Assembly: GCF_029848115.1 (NCBI RefSeq) | Contig: NZ_JARVXG010000055.1 | Span: 1 to 42,500 of the forward strand | Direction of reading: 5' to 3' | DNA from: Methanobacterium formicicum | Lineage (GTDB): Archaea > Methanobacteriota > Methanobacteria > Methanobacteriales > Methanobacteriaceae | Length of the DNA stretch: 42,500 bases | In this document: one piece after another, positions 8,288 to 39,663 of the stretch | How the letters are laid out: each line of letters starts with the position of its first letter | Position numbering within the stretch: position 1 is the first letter of the stretch | Notes under the pieces: model-generated | Seen by the model: the letters and a program-made list of their open reading frames with translations, nothing else | Database searches by the model: none | What the model was told of the DNA's origin: nothing | Made by a program: the position numbers and the translations under genes

Positions 8288-9565
8288 TTATTGTATTTTA
8301 TCTTTTATCTTGATATTATTCTCCATCTTATCCATTTTTTCCTTTAGTTTTTGTGTTTGTTTAATTAATTCTGCCCTTTCTTCATTGTACTTTATTTCTA
8401 ATTCTTCTGGACTTAAATCAGGATATTCCTGCTTAAATACTTCAATATTAGTCATATTAAGTAATTTACTAACTAAATCTATACTGAATGCACTTTCATT
8501 CTTAATTTCAGCAACATCCTGTTTAAGATCTTCATATTGGTTTACTATTTTAATTTCCACTTTATTCGTCGTTATGTGATCTAAAATAGTTATATACTCC
8601 TGTTTAACAGCTTCAGGGTCTGCTTTGAAATAGGAAGCAGTTGTACCATCTACACTATGACCCATTAACCACCGGGTATACAAATGGGGAAATTTGTTTT
8701 TTTCAAGGATAGTTGCGAAAAGTTTCCTAAGTGCATGAGGTCTTACAGTTAGACCATGTTTACCTTTAATTAACCCTGCCCTTTTATTAATCCGTTTGAA
8801 ATATTGTGAAACAGATTCTGGATTTATAGGAATATTAAATGGTCTAAAAAAGGTGTCCTCAGGTTGAGGATTATAATCAGGATATTCTCTATGAAGTTCT
8901 GTTAAGTAGTCTAAAATCCGATCTGAAGCTTCTGGACTACTAAATGTAAAATAACGTTTACCGGTTTTAACTCTATTTATTCTCCAGTAAACAATTAGAT
9001 TTTCCTCATTTTCTAATTTATCAATCAGTTCTCCTAAATTTTTAGGTAATCTTTTCAATGGAATGCCATCATAAAAATGTTTAAATGTTAAGGAAGCTAC
9101 TTCAGATCTTGACATACCAGAGGAGAGCATCAATAAAATAATAGCTTTGTATGCAGTGTTTGATTTATCAAGACATTTATTTATCTCTTCCATTGTTGGT
9201 AGATCTTCAATGGTTTCTTCTTTTCTATCGCTACGTGTTTTTCTCCTGCGGGTTTTAGGTAATTGGATATCAAATTCACCATAAAAAGATCTAACTAATG
9301 ATAATTGATGATTAACGTAATTTTGTGATAATTTTCCATTATCTAAATGTTCTTTAAATTCGGATAAACGTTTAATTAATGTTCTCTTTCTCAAACGTGG
9401 GATATTATCTTCTTCATCTTCAGCTTCATTAACTAACTGTTCTAAAGACATCCCATGGAAATCTGTGTATTTATCTAATGCCAATCTGTATAATTTAACA
9501 GAACCAACTGCTAGACTTCTATCACGACAAAATTCCTTGAATATAGTTTCTTCTTCCACGTTCAT
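8288..9565 (-). CDS. Tyrosine recombinase / integrase
   Basis: A 425-residue site-specific recombinase. The N-terminal 110 residues look like a SAM-like core-binding domain. The catalytic domain shows the expected residues in order: R153 in SSGMSRSEV, lysine around 200-203 in KTGKR, H277-A-L-R280, H303 in LMGHS, and the nucleophile Y312 in TASYF. The last 90 residues are a charged coiled-coil tail (KLKEKMDKMENN). All catalytic positions are present, so it should be active. There is no ribosome site before the ATG at 9565, but a TATA-like TTATATAAA is centred 27 bases upstream, so the mRNA is probably leaderless. It sits at the border between the AT-rich island and the core gene truA, suggesting it integrated the island. 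No tRNA gene is nearby. Confidence 0.92.
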   Translation of the reverse strand: MNVEEETIFKEFCRDRSLAVGSVKLYRLALDKYTDFHGMSLEQLVNEAEDEEDNIPRLRKRTLIKRLSEFKEHLDNGKLSQNYVNHQLSLVRSFYGEFDIQLPKTRRRKTRSDRKEETIEDLPTMEEINKCLDKSNTAYKAIILLMLSSGMSRSEVASLTFKHFYDGIPLKRLPKNLGELIDKLENEENLIVYWRINRVKTGKRYFTFSSPEASDRILDYLTELHREYPDYNPQPEDTFFRPFNIPINPESVSQYFKRINKRAGLIKGKHGLTVRPHALRKLFATILEKNKFPHLYTRWLMGHSVDGTTASYFKADPEAVKQEYITILDHITTNKVEIKIVNQYEDLKQDVAEIKNESAFSIDLVSKLLNMTNIEVFKQEYPDLSPEELEIKYNEERAELIKQTQKLKEKMDKMENNIKIKDKIQ

Positions 9566-9587
9566 GTAAAATTGTATAAAAATTAAA

Positions 9588-9596
9588 TTATATAAA
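9588..9596 (-). promoter_or_regulatory. TATA box of the recombinase gene
   Basis: The minus-strand sequence TTTATATAA is centred 27 bases before the ATG at 9565. This is the spacing that places archaeal transcription start at or next to the start codon, and no Shine-Dalgarno lies between. Confidence 0.5.
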
Positions 9597-9722
9597 TGGT
9601 ACGTTTTGATATCATGAAAATCACCTTTTTAGTTAGTTATTAATTGTATTATCCATCGTCTTTACAGGGTATATACGTTAATGGGATGAATACCAATGTA
9701 AACAATATAGTGATGGAAGAAT

Positions 9723-9752
9723 AATTAATTATCCTTAAAATTAATTATCCTT
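9723..9752. repeat. 14-base tandem direct repeat upstream of truA
   Basis: AATTAATTATCCTT occurs at 9723-9736 and again at 9739-9752, spaced 16 bases start to start, with no mismatch. It lies in the 294-base gap between the recombinase and truA, where I see no gene and no clear attachment site. Confidence 0.7.
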
Positions 9753-9859
9753 TATAATGAACTCTCTTAAAAATATTCAAAAGCTAGAAATATTCCAAAT
9801 AAAATTTTTTTTATATTCACAGGGGATGATTTCCAACCAGTAATGGGGAGTAAGATGCT

Positions 9860-10672
<813 letters not shown>

Positions 10673-10820
10673 AAAGTTTTATGCATTGATTATATTTTTT
10701 TTTAAATCATAACTAAATTTAACACGCCCCTACCTAATCTGAGTGAAGGGCAAGGGAAACAATAAATAGTAACAAAAGATATAAACTATAGCAATTGGGA
10801 GTGAATTTTCCAGACTAATG

Positions 10821-12277
<1,457 letters not shown>

Positions 12278-12606
12278 GTAATTTGGAAGGATATAAACTT
12301 TTTTTTAGAGGAAAGTCAAGAATTAATTCAAGAATCCTTATTTTATCCTTATAATTTTTTTTATCTCATTTATCCCTATTTTCCGACATTTTTTTAAGAA
12401 TGTAACCATGTAAAACCACAGGATACGCAATTGGCTATGTCAGGGATTCGTTGATTTTTTTGGTTAATCACTGATATTTTTCATGAAATTCGGTGGAATC
12501 TTTATTAATGAATTAAATCTCATCTATATTCATTAAACTGATAAAACTGAATAAACTTAATAGAACTGGATAAATATGTTAATTGCCTGATGATTGGTGG
12601 ATTTAG
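12278..12606. other. Intergenic gap upstream of wecB with a degenerate 10-base tandem repeat
   Basis: About 330 AT-rich bases. At 12533-12577 the units TAAACTGA, TAAAACTGAA, TAAACTTAA and a diverged fourth follow each other with a period near 10. Poly-T runs near 12298 and 12357 could terminate the DUF460 transcript. I see no gene. Confidence 0.5.
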
Positions 12607-13929
<1,323 letters not shown>

Positions 13930-14358
13930 TTATCTTTTCCACTTTTTTTAACTATTTCAGGGAAAACAATACATATAATTACCCCGAATATATAAGAAGA
14001 TCACCATTACCCTAATATAAGAAGATCATCAATGATCTGTAAGGATATTAGAATTTGCATGAATTTTTCATGGCAAAGTAGTTTTCCATTAATTAAATAA
14101 ATTTAATTGATTTATTGGGACTTCTAAGCGAGTCATGAAGGCTCGAAGAATTATACAACCAGTATATCCTTATTAAAAGTTTAAACTCTGGTCGTGCTTC
14201 ATTAATTAGTTAATACCTGTGGAAACTATAACGATGGAAGTGAAATACCTAAAATTCCATTTAAAAAAGTAGAGACTGGTAGTAACTGGCCAGTTAAAAT
14301 ATAACTTATCACCTTAATCTAACAGATAAAAAAAACCATTTACAGGGGATTAGAATCA
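13930..14358. other. Intergenic region between wecB and wecC with direct and inverted repeats
   Basis: No gene is visible. ATATAAGAAGATCAYCA occurs at 13990-14006 and 14015-14031, a 25-base period with one mismatch. The second copy leads into GATCAT-CA-ATGATC at 14024-14037, a near-perfect palindrome. A weak hairpin (CGAG/CTCG) lies at 14129-14145. These could be regulator sites for the sugar-nucleotide genes; no protein is implied. Confidence 0.5.
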
Positions 14359-17687
<3,329 letters not shown>

Positions 17688-17695
<8 letters not shown>

Positions 17696-17721
17696 TGTCA
17701 CTGTAGAAGTAAATAGTGTCA
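17688..17721 (+). repeat. 13-base direct repeat spanning the mfnF stop codon
   Basis: GTAAATAATGTCA at 17688-17700 contains the mfnF stop TAA, and GTAAATAGTGTCA follows at 17709-17721. Period 21 bases, one mismatch. Because 21 is a multiple of three, the second copy gives an in-frame TAG. Confidence 0.75.
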
Positions 17722-17798
17722 TTAAAGATAATTATTATCAGTACTGTGTTCCATCGGTACTGGATTTGAAATTGTAAATTTATGGGGATTATGATTCT

Positions 17799-18482
<684 letters not shown>

Positions 18483-18655
18483 TATTTATCCCAGATTCCA
18501 ATAATTATAATCTCCAAGAGAAAGATTTATATTTCAGAATTATCCATATTCTAGAAAATCTTTTAAAAAAAAGAAGGGGGGGATTTATGGTGGAGTTAGA
18601 ATTATTTGCCGGTATATTATTATATTAAACTAATATATCCTCATAAAAATGGATT

Positions 18656-18695
18656 TAATCAATACTAGAATCTCTATCAAACAGTGTGACAGTAA

Positions 18696-18702
<7 letters not shown>
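18656..18702 (-). repeat. 10-base direct repeat spanning the carS stop codon
   Basis: On the minus strand GTATTGATTA occurs at 18702-18693, containing the carS stop TGA, and again at 18665-18656, 37 bases further on. The spacing is longer and the match shorter than in the other cases, so this is the weakest member of the set. Confidence 0.45.
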
Positions 18703-19383
<681 letters not shown>

Positions 19384-19407
19384 ACTTATAACCTGAAAAT
19401 TAATACT

Positions 19408-20897
<1,490 letters not shown>

Positions 20898-20974
20898 CTA
20901 ATTAAAACAACCCAAAACCAAATTCGACAAACAACGGTTAATCTATAGATTACCCAAAAAACGCATAAAATAAA

Positions 20975-21976
<1,002 letters not shown>

Positions 21977-22052
21977 TAATTTAATGATATGAATTTCCAT
22001 GTTTAATCGAAGGTTCAACTTTGTGTAAAACAACAAAATTTATTTTGGTACC

Positions 22053-22544
<492 letters not shown>

Positions 22545-22706
22545 ATATTTCTTTTTTCTAAATTTCACTTCCGGATCAAATTCCACTTTTCCTGATTATT
22601 AAAATTAATTAAAATTCACCTTCTTAGTAACTATAATCCTAATTTATATTTATAAAGCTCAAAAAACATAAAAATTCTAATCAATCTTACTAGATCTTAT
22701 TTTTTA

Positions 22707-23351
<645 letters not shown>

Positions 23352-23445
23352 ACTTAGAAAGATAAACCTCTAAGAATTAGAGGAGATCATATTTGCATTA
23401 TACGACTGTTTCCTGAGTACTTAAATTAGGGAATGGTGATGTAAA

Positions 23446-24099
<654 letters not shown>

Positions 24100-24259
24100 A
24101 AGTCGTGAAAATAGGATATTTTAGAATATTAACGCCTTTACTTTGGTTTTTACTATTTATCAGGAGATACGTTTGGAATTTCTATAAATTTGGTAATATT
24201 ATACTGTAAAGTTAATTTAGCTAAAATATAAAAGAATTAAATTTCTGGAAACTAACATT

Positions 24260-24296
24260 TTGACAGATCACGCACACCGATAAATTGACAGATCAC
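24260..24296 (+). repeat. 12-base direct repeat upstream of the methylthiotransferase gene
   Basis: TTGACAGATCAC occurs at 24260-24271 and 24285-24296, spaced 25 bases, with similar following sequence (CACxCCGATAAA and ACCACAGATAAA). It ends about 30 bases before the next start codon. Confidence 0.7.
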
Positions 24297-24300
24297 ACCA

Positions 24301-25600
<1,300 letters not shown>

Positions 25601-25611
25601 AATAAAGGATA

Positions 25612-25652
25612 AAAATGGGGATCCCCTTTCAGGGGCAAGGAATCCCCATTTT
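25612..25652 (+). terminator. Nested hairpin downstream of the methylthiotransferase gene
   Basis: AAAATGGGGA at 25612-25621 pairs perfectly with TCCCCATTTT at 25643-25652, and within the loop CCCC pairs with GGGG around TTTCA. The structure starts 11 bases after the stop codon and ends in a T-run. GGGGATCCCC is also self-complementary, so two folds compete. It is an unusually strong hairpin for an archaeal terminator. Confidence 0.6.
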
Positions 25653-25969
25653 AATGGAGTATAACCTTCCACTTCTACCATTATCTTGGAGGATTTTTCG
25701 TAAAACATAACCGGAATACGGCCACAACATTTAACTTCGCTGTTACCGGGTACTGTTATTTATCATAATGCCCACTATTATTTTGGATTATAAATTTAGT
25801 CTAACTAAAAGATTATCCTTAGCATTGTCCATTATTCTCAATTAAATGATGATTTTATCTATTAATTACATTTTTGTCCATTAATTCTTTTTATTTATAA
25901 TAAACGTGGTTTTTAACCCCATAACAAACCATTATATTATATTCTTATAATAAACAGAATTCGATAGTT
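25653..25969. other. Intergenic gap of about 320 bases, nothing recognised
   Basis: The stretch becomes strongly AT-rich toward the next gene, with TTATATTATATTCTTATAATAAAC just before it that contains plausible TATA boxes for the zinc-ribbon gene. I see no coding frame or RNA gene. Confidence 0.5.
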
Positions 25970-26302
25970 ATGAAGTATTTAGTATGTGAAAATTGTGGAG
26001 GGTACTACACCCTGGAGGAAGATGAACCCCTCGATGACTTTGAATTATGTCACTGTGGTGGTAAGCTCTATTTAATGGAGGAAGAAACATTACTTGAACT
26101 CCAGTACCCTAATATAACATGTCAATACTGTGGTAATGAAAATACAATAAACAGCGCATTTTGTAGTGAATGTGGGCAGATATTAACTTCTGCTAAGGAT
26201 ATATACCGAACCAGTCCCCGTGAAAAATTAAAACCCGTGGGTATATTTGCCGGTGTAACTTTTATTTTAGTTTCAATAGTCCTTTTGGGGTTATTTATCT
26301 GA
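25970..26302 (+). CDS. Double zinc-ribbon membrane protein, 110 residues
   Basis: Two zinc ribbons are followed by one membrane segment. The first ribbon is CENCGGYY ... CHCGGKLY, the second is CQYCGNEN ... CSECGQIL. Residues about 90-109 (GIFAGVTFILVSIVLLGLFI) form a C-terminal transmembrane helix, so the ribbons should face the cytoplasm. This layout is common in archaea and the function is unknown. There is no ribosome site before the ATG at 25970; a leaderless mRNA is likely. The stop TGA at 26300-26302 lies inside the first copy of a near repeat. Confidence 0.8.
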   Translation: MKYLVCENCGGYYTLEEDEPLDDFELCHCGGKLYLMEEETLLELQYPNITCQYCGNENTINSAFCSECGQILTSAKDIYRTSPREKLKPVGIFAGVTFILVSIVLLGLFI

Positions 26303-26329
26303 TAAAGGGATTTTTTTTTATCGATAAAG
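26296..26329 (+). repeat. Near-perfect 11-12 base repeat spanning the zinc-ribbon gene stop codon
   Basis: TATCTGATAAAG at 26296-26307 includes the stop TGA; TATCGATAAAG follows at 26319-26329 with one base missing. Period about 23. Confidence 0.5.
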
Positions 26330-26373
26330 CCTCTGGAATCGATTGATTTTTAAATATATTTACCGTCCCTATG

Positions 26374-26409
26374 GGGAAACACAAACCAATAACGGGAAAC
26401 ACAAACCAA
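26374..26409 (+). repeat. 16-base tandem direct repeat
   Basis: GGGAAACACAAACCAA occurs at 26374-26389 and again at 26394-26409 with no mismatch, a 20-base period. It lies in the gap between the zinc-ribbon gene and the tRNA pair, where no gene is visible. Confidence 0.8.
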
Positions 26410-26583
26410 CCACTGCTCTTGAGAGAATCTACCCTATTTTTTTTTGAACTATTGGAACTTATCTGATTAATTAGTGGCTTATAATCAATTATTTTATGAA
26501 AATAGCATGGAATATAAATTTATTTATAATTAAAATTAAAAAATTGATATTGTTTTGGAAACGAAAAATAGATAATTAAAGGG

Positions 26584-26660
<77 letters not shown>

Positions 26661-26661
26661 G

Positions 26662-26776
<115 letters not shown>

Positions 26777-26867
26777 CTTTGGTTTAAAGTTCTAAAAAAA
26801 GTCTACAGCGGAAATTAATATTTTATTACTAAAGAAAAATGTATATGCCTCAGGAGCAATAAATAAG

Positions 26868-26897
26868 ATACACTAAAACAAGCAAAATATACTAAAA
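26868..26897 (+). repeat. 11-base direct repeat upstream of the GerW-family gene
   Basis: ATACACTAAAA at 26868-26878 and ATATACTAAAA at 26887-26897 are spaced 19 bases with one mismatch, just upstream of the ribosome site of the GerW-family gene. Confidence 0.5.
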
Positions 26898-26915
26898 TAG
26901 AGTAGGGGTGAAATA

Positions 26916-27350
<435 letters not shown>

Positions 27351-27353
<3 letters not shown>

Positions 27354-27376
27354 TAAAAAATTTTGATGAAAAATTT
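27351..27376 (+). repeat. 13-base tandem duplication starting at the GerW stop codon
   Basis: TGATAAAAAATTT at 27351-27363 begins with the stop codon and is followed directly by TGATGAAAAATTT at 27364-27376, one mismatch, no spacer. Confidence 0.65.
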
Positions 27377-27438
27377 CAAAGAAATTATAATTTGCACAAT
27401 TGACCCTGAAATTTATTAGCCTGAAAGTAGGTTAAATT

Positions 27439-28270
<832 letters not shown>

Positions 28271-28274
<4 letters not shown>

Positions 28275-28393
28275 ATAAAATTTATTTCAAGGGGGTTCTG
28301 GAAGTTCAATCAGGGCGCTATTTCAACACCGAAGGAATAAAAATCTTAAGAAAAGCCAATACCATTTTAAGGGAATTATTCCTGCTTTTTTAA
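28271..28393 (+). CDS. Candidate 40-residue small protein at the end of the GerW operon
   Basis: A GTG at 28271 overlaps the stop of the preceding gene as GTGA, the same coupling used upstream. The frame codes for a basic peptide ([19 protein letters not shown] at the start, hydrophobic LRELFLLF at the end) and stops at 28393. No Shine-Dalgarno is needed with such coupling. It could also be chance; there is no homologue I can name. Confidence 0.35.
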
Positions 28394-28463
28394 GAAAATC
28401 ATTTATGCTTCTTTTTATAAAATAAATAATCAATCAATTGATTCAGTTTCGGAGGGCCTGCAA

Positions 28464-30926
<2,463 letters not shown>

Positions 30927-30935
<9 letters not shown>

Positions 30936-30953
30936 AAAGAAGGGATGATTAAA
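30927..30953 (+). repeat. 10-base direct repeat spanning the histidine kinase stop codon
   Basis: GATGATTAAA at 30927-30936 contains the stop TAA and recurs exactly at 30944-30953, period 17. Confidence 0.6.
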
Positions 30954-31033
30954 GATTTTTACGGGATGAAAAAGGTAGTTATTCTAAAAAAGGAAAAATA
31001 GTTAGATAAAATAGTTATACTTACTCTTAAAAA

Positions 31034-31525
31034 TTAGTCTACCTTAAAGAAATCAGATTTCTTTGCTCCGCAGACCGGGCACACATCCGGTGTATCATCT
31101 TCCACAGTGTTACCACAGTATCTGCAGACATAGTAGTCCACATCTTTATTTTCTCCCAGAGCTTCCAGTGCCTTTTGGTAGAGTCCGGCGTGGATCTCTT
31201 CCACCTGGTTAGCCACATCAAAGGTCCAAACTGCTTTTTTATCATCTTTAGATTTGGCTTCTTCAATGAACTCGGGATACATTTCTTCGAATTCTTCCTT
31301 TTCACCATTGATGGCATCTTCCAGGTTCTGGGCAGTGCTACCAATCCCTTCCATTACCAGTAAATGGTTATGGGCGTGGACAGTTTCAGCTTCAGCAGCT
31401 GCTCGGAAGAGTTTGGCCACCTGTGGATATCCTTCTTCATCAGCTTTTTTGGCATAAGCTAAGTATTTACGGTTAGCTTGAGATTCACCGGCAAATGCTT
31501 CCTTTAGATTATTTATGGTACTCAT
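31034..31525 (-). CDS. rbr: Rubrerythrin
   Basis: A 163-residue non-haem iron protein that reduces hydrogen peroxide in anaerobes. The N-terminal ferritin-like four-helix domain carries the di-iron glutamates and histidine in FAGESQANRKYLAYAKKA, AEAETVHAHNH, and VEEIHAGLYQKA. The C-terminus is a rubredoxin-type iron site, CRYCGNTVEDDTPDVCPVCG. The ATG at 31525 has GGTGA about 6 bases upstream. It is monocistronic here. Likely part of the methanogen's oxidative-stress defence. Confidence 0.95.
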   Translation of the reverse strand: MSTINNLKEAFAGESQANRKYLAYAKKADEEGYPQVAKLFRAAAEAETVHAHNHLLVMEGIGSTAQNLEDAINGEKEEFEEMYPEFIEEAKSKDDKKAVWTFDVANQVEEIHAGLYQKALEALGENKDVDYYVCRYCGNTVEDDTPDVCPVCGAKKSDFFKVD

Positions 31526-31735
31526 TTTTTCACCTATAGATCCTTAATTATGGGTTATATTAAGTGGAGATTCTATAAGAAGTAGATGGTTTATATTTTT
31601 CCAAGATTTTAAATTGAACAAAGGTTTCACTTAAAATCAGCAACAGGAAGTCCCATTATAAAATCATTCTAAATTGTAGATGGGTATCGAGTTAATACTA
31701 TCTTAAAAAATAAGAAAAATAAGAATTAAAAAAAC

Positions 31736-31955
<220 letters not shown>

Positions 31956-31960
31956 AATTT

Positions 31961-32022
<62 letters not shown>

Positions 32023-32033
32023 ACATGCACACC

Positions 32034-32071
<38 letters not shown>

Positions 32072-32095
32072 GTACATACACCCATAGGAATTCCC

Positions 32096-33202
<1,107 letters not shown>

Positions 33203-33211
<9 letters not shown>

Positions 33212-33236
33212 TCTAGTAGACAGTTATAATCTAGTA
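33203..33236 (+). repeat. 16-base tandem direct repeat spanning the cofH stop codon
   Basis: CAGTTATAATCTAGTA at 33203-33218 includes the last codons and stop (CAG TTA TAA) and recurs exactly at 33221-33236. Period 18, so the second copy is in frame and repeats the same codons and stop. Confidence 0.85.
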
Positions 33237-33259
33237 AAAATGCCAAATAAGGGGATTTG

Positions 33260-33619
33260 TTAAAATAAACGTTTTATAACCACCCAATCACCCTCTTCAA
33301 CACTTTTCATTATCTCCAAACCTTCAACAACTTTTCCAATATGATTCACATCAGAAGCAGGCTGGGAATCACCGAAGAATATGCAGAAGGCTTGGCCCGG
33401 TGGCCAGTAGGACACATCCCCTTTATCTGATGAGGGTGAGGGATTTTCGTATTCGTGTTCCAGGGGTATGGGGAAGAAAATTTCTTCCAACCACAACTGG
33501 GCTGCACCCTCCAGGGGAAGGTTTTCATACAATTTTTGGGCAGTTGAAGGGTTTCGATCATCCAGAACTACTTTCACGGTTCCTTTTTTCAGTATTTCAA
33601 TTTCAATTCCAGTCTCCAT
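33260..33619 (-). CDS. Cyclophilin-like fold protein
   Basis: A 119-residue protein of the small cyclophilin-like family found in archaea and bacteria (TM1367-like). It shows VKVVLDDRNPSTAQKLYENLP, the central GDVSYWPPGQAFCIFFG, and VNHIGKVVEGLEIMKSVEEGD; these fit the beta-barrel of cyclophilins, but prolyl isomerase residues are not evident. A GTG at 33628 would overlap the Shine-Dalgarno (AGGTGAG), so the ATG at 33619 is preferred. It follows deoC on the same strand with a repeat-rich gap of about 140 bases. Function is unknown. Confidence 0.82.
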   Translation of the reverse strand: METGIEIEILKKGTVKVVLDDRNPSTAQKLYENLPLEGAAQLWLEEIFFPIPLEHEYENPSPSSDKGDVSYWPPGQAFCIFFGDSQPASDVNHIGKVVEGLEIMKSVEEGDWVVIKRLF

Positions 33620-33700
33620 TGAACTCACCTACTAATTTTAGTATGTCCCGGTCAGTATGCCAAAAATCTTTCAAGTTTTTCCCATTAGAGGGGCCCTTTT

Positions 33701-33761
33701 CCATCAAAAAGGGTGTTTATCTTATTAATGGGCTTTTTTCCATCAAATAGGGTTTTCATCA

Positions 33762-33773
<12 letters not shown>
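33701..33773 (-). repeat. Four degenerate 19-20 base repeats at the deoC stop codon
   Basis: Read on the minus strand from 33773, units begin CCCCATTTGATG, CCCTATTTGATGG, CCCATTAATAAG and CCCTTTTTGATGG, each about 19-20 bases apart. The first unit contains the deoC stop TGA. Units 2 and 4 match best. Confidence 0.55.
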
Positions 33774-34460
<687 letters not shown>

Positions 34461-34533
34461 AATCAAATCCCTCCAAATGTTTTATTTTTTAAATAATTCA
34501 ATTACAAACAATTCACAAACTTCCAATTATACT

Positions 34534-36159
<1,626 letters not shown>

Positions 36160-36180
36160 TTCTTTTTCTCCAAATTGCAT

Positions 36181-36764
<584 letters not shown>

Positions 36765-36842
36765 ACTAAATATTCTTCTAGACTCACGAAATACTCCTAA
36801 ATTCACGAAAATCAATCATAATCTAAAGATGGGGGTGAAAAT

Positions 36843-37178
<336 letters not shown>

Positions 37179-37231
37179 GACCCTACATTTTTTTTTTATT
37201 CTTTTTTTGATTTCTATTTTTTTAAATAATA

Positions 37232-37261
37232 AGAGTTTGAATTTTTTGAGAGTTTGAATTT
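37232..37261 (+). repeat. 13-base direct repeat downstream of the DUF2098 gene
   Basis: AGAGTTTGAATTT occurs at 37232-37244 and 37249-37261, exact, period 17, starting about 54 bases after the stop codon. Confidence 0.7.
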
Positions 37262-37342
37262 ATAGCAGTACTTTTCATTTTTCGATAATTTTATTCCGTT
37301 TAATGTAGTTTACTTCCTTTTCAATGAGTGTTTATCTGGAAT

Positions 37343-37352
37343 AGGTTTATAT
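37343..37352 (+). promoter_or_regulatory. TATA box of the TetR-family gene
   Basis: GTTTATATGG lies about 26-30 bases before the first base of the palindromic operator, so transcription should start within the operator. Confidence 0.5.
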
Positions 37353-37373
37353 GGTATGAAATCCAAAAAAAAT

Positions 37374-37396
37374 TACAAACCGACGGTCGGTTTGTA
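37374..37396 (+). promoter_or_regulatory. Perfect palindromic TetR-family operator
   Basis: Two 11-base arms, TACAAACCGAC at 37374-37384 and GTCGGTTTGTA at 37386-37396, are perfect inverted complements around one G. Sequences with a CCGACNGTCGG core are typical TetR-family binding sites. The site ends directly at the GGAGG ribosome site of the regulator at 37407, so repressor binding would block both transcript start and initiation. Self-regulation is the clear prediction. Confidence 0.85.
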
Positions 37397-37406
37397 GGAG
37401 GTTACC

Positions 37407-37994
37407 ATGGTCCCCCGAAAACCCAGGGAAGAAAGGATAAATGAAATAACCCAGGCAGCTATAGATGTTTTCCTGGAAAAAGGTTATGAGAATACTACAA
37501 TGGATGCCATTGCCCGCCGGGCAGGGATGAGTAAAGGAGGGCTTTACCATTACTTTTCCAGCAAAGATATGGTACTGATATCGGCCAATGACAAGATCAG
37601 TGAAAAGGTAGAGGACTTAATGAAGGCCGCTCTGGAATGCGATTCAGTTCGAGAGGGAATTCTGTACTACATTGAAAACTACATATGCTACTGGCTGGAA
37701 CACCCCCGGGAAACTGCATTTCTATTTCTCTCCATTGCCAAGATACTGGAAAAACCAGAACTATTGACCTACTACCAGGAATACACCGCAGATTACCGGT
37801 CATTTCTGGAAGCCATATTCACCCGGGGAGTGGAGATGGGAGAATTCAAACCACACCCAGTAAGGACCAGTGCCCTGACCCTGATGGCGGCCCTGGATGG
37901 TATCCTAAGTTACATGATATTTGACAACACCCTAAATCTGGAAGAAGTACTCCAGGATTTTGAAGAAAAATTCATTAAACCCATTGAAAAGTGA
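37407..37994 (+). CDS. TetR/AcrR-family transcriptional regulator
   Basis: A 195-residue repressor. The N-terminal helix-turn-helix domain reads REERINEITQAAIDVF then TTMDAIARRAGMSKGGLYHYFSSKDM, with the recognition helix in KGGLYHYF. The helical ligand-binding domain fills the rest. A 23-base palindrome lies just upstream of its ribosome site. The next gene in the same direction is a flavodoxin/ferredoxin fusion, so it may control a redox or stress response; its ligand is unknown. ATG at 37407 with GGAGG 6 bases before it. Confidence 0.94.
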   Translation: MVPRKPREERINEITQAAIDVFLEKGYENTTMDAIARRAGMSKGGLYHYFSSKDMVLISANDKISEKVEDLMKAALECDSVREGILYYIENYICYWLEHPRETAFLFLSIAKILEKPELLTYYQEYTADYRSFLEAIFTRGVEMGEFKPHPVRTSALTLMAALDGILSYMIFDNTLNLEEVLQDFEEKFIKPIEK

Positions 37995-38075
37995 AAATAG
38001 TATCTGATTTGATATCAACTCTTGATTATTAAGTCATAAATCTGATAATTAATTGTTAAAGAGGAGATGGACCTT

Positions 38076-38112
38076 ATGTTAAATATTAGTGGATTGTTTA
38101 GGGGGTTTGAAA

Positions 38113-38120
<8 letters not shown>
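38076..38120 (+). CDS. Candidate 14-residue leader peptide before the flavodoxin/ferredoxin gene
   Basis: An ATG at 38076 follows a strong GAGGAG and opens a frame [14 protein letters not shown] that stops at 38120, overlapping the ATG of the next gene at 38113 by 8 bases. It could couple translation of the following gene. Too short for homology, so chance is possible. Confidence 0.3.
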
Positions 38121-38893
<773 letters not shown>

Positions 38894-38904
<11 letters not shown>

Positions 38905-38924
38905 CCGGCAGGTTCTTAAATAAC
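38894..38924 (+). repeat. 12-base direct repeat spanning the EFR1 stop codon
   Basis: TTCTTAAATAAC at 38894-38905 contains the stop TAA and recurs exactly at 38913-38924, period 19. A third weaker copy (TTTCTTAAAC) begins at 38941. Confidence 0.75.
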
Positions 38925-39006
38925 ATACCGGAATCTACCGGTTTCTTAAACTATACAATACAGTAAATAATTATACAAACGGTAAATAAAATTCGCGGGT
39001 GAGGGT

Positions 39007-39618
<612 letters not shown>

Positions 39619-39636
39619 ATAAATTAATATATTAGG

Positions 39637-39661
39637 AACCCCCTACAATTATTTAGGGGTT
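39637..39661 (+). promoter_or_regulatory. Hairpin covering the ribosome site of the 105-residue gene
   Basis: AACCCC(C)T pairs with AGGGGTT around a 10-base AT-rich loop. The AGGGG in the right arm is the best Shine-Dalgarno for the ATG at 39664, so the fold would block translation. It also comes 19 bases after the HEAT-protein stop, so it may act as a terminator instead. Confidence 0.45.
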
Positions 39662-39663
39662 AC

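Noticed and set aside
9566..9859. Attachment site of the recombinase
   Set aside because: No tRNA or direct repeat matching the left edge is visible, and the other end of the element is outside the window.
23394..23417. Seven-codon TTG frame with GAGGAG before pcm
   Set aside because: Too short to support; the ribosome site may be chance or a relic, and pcm has its own GGTGAT.
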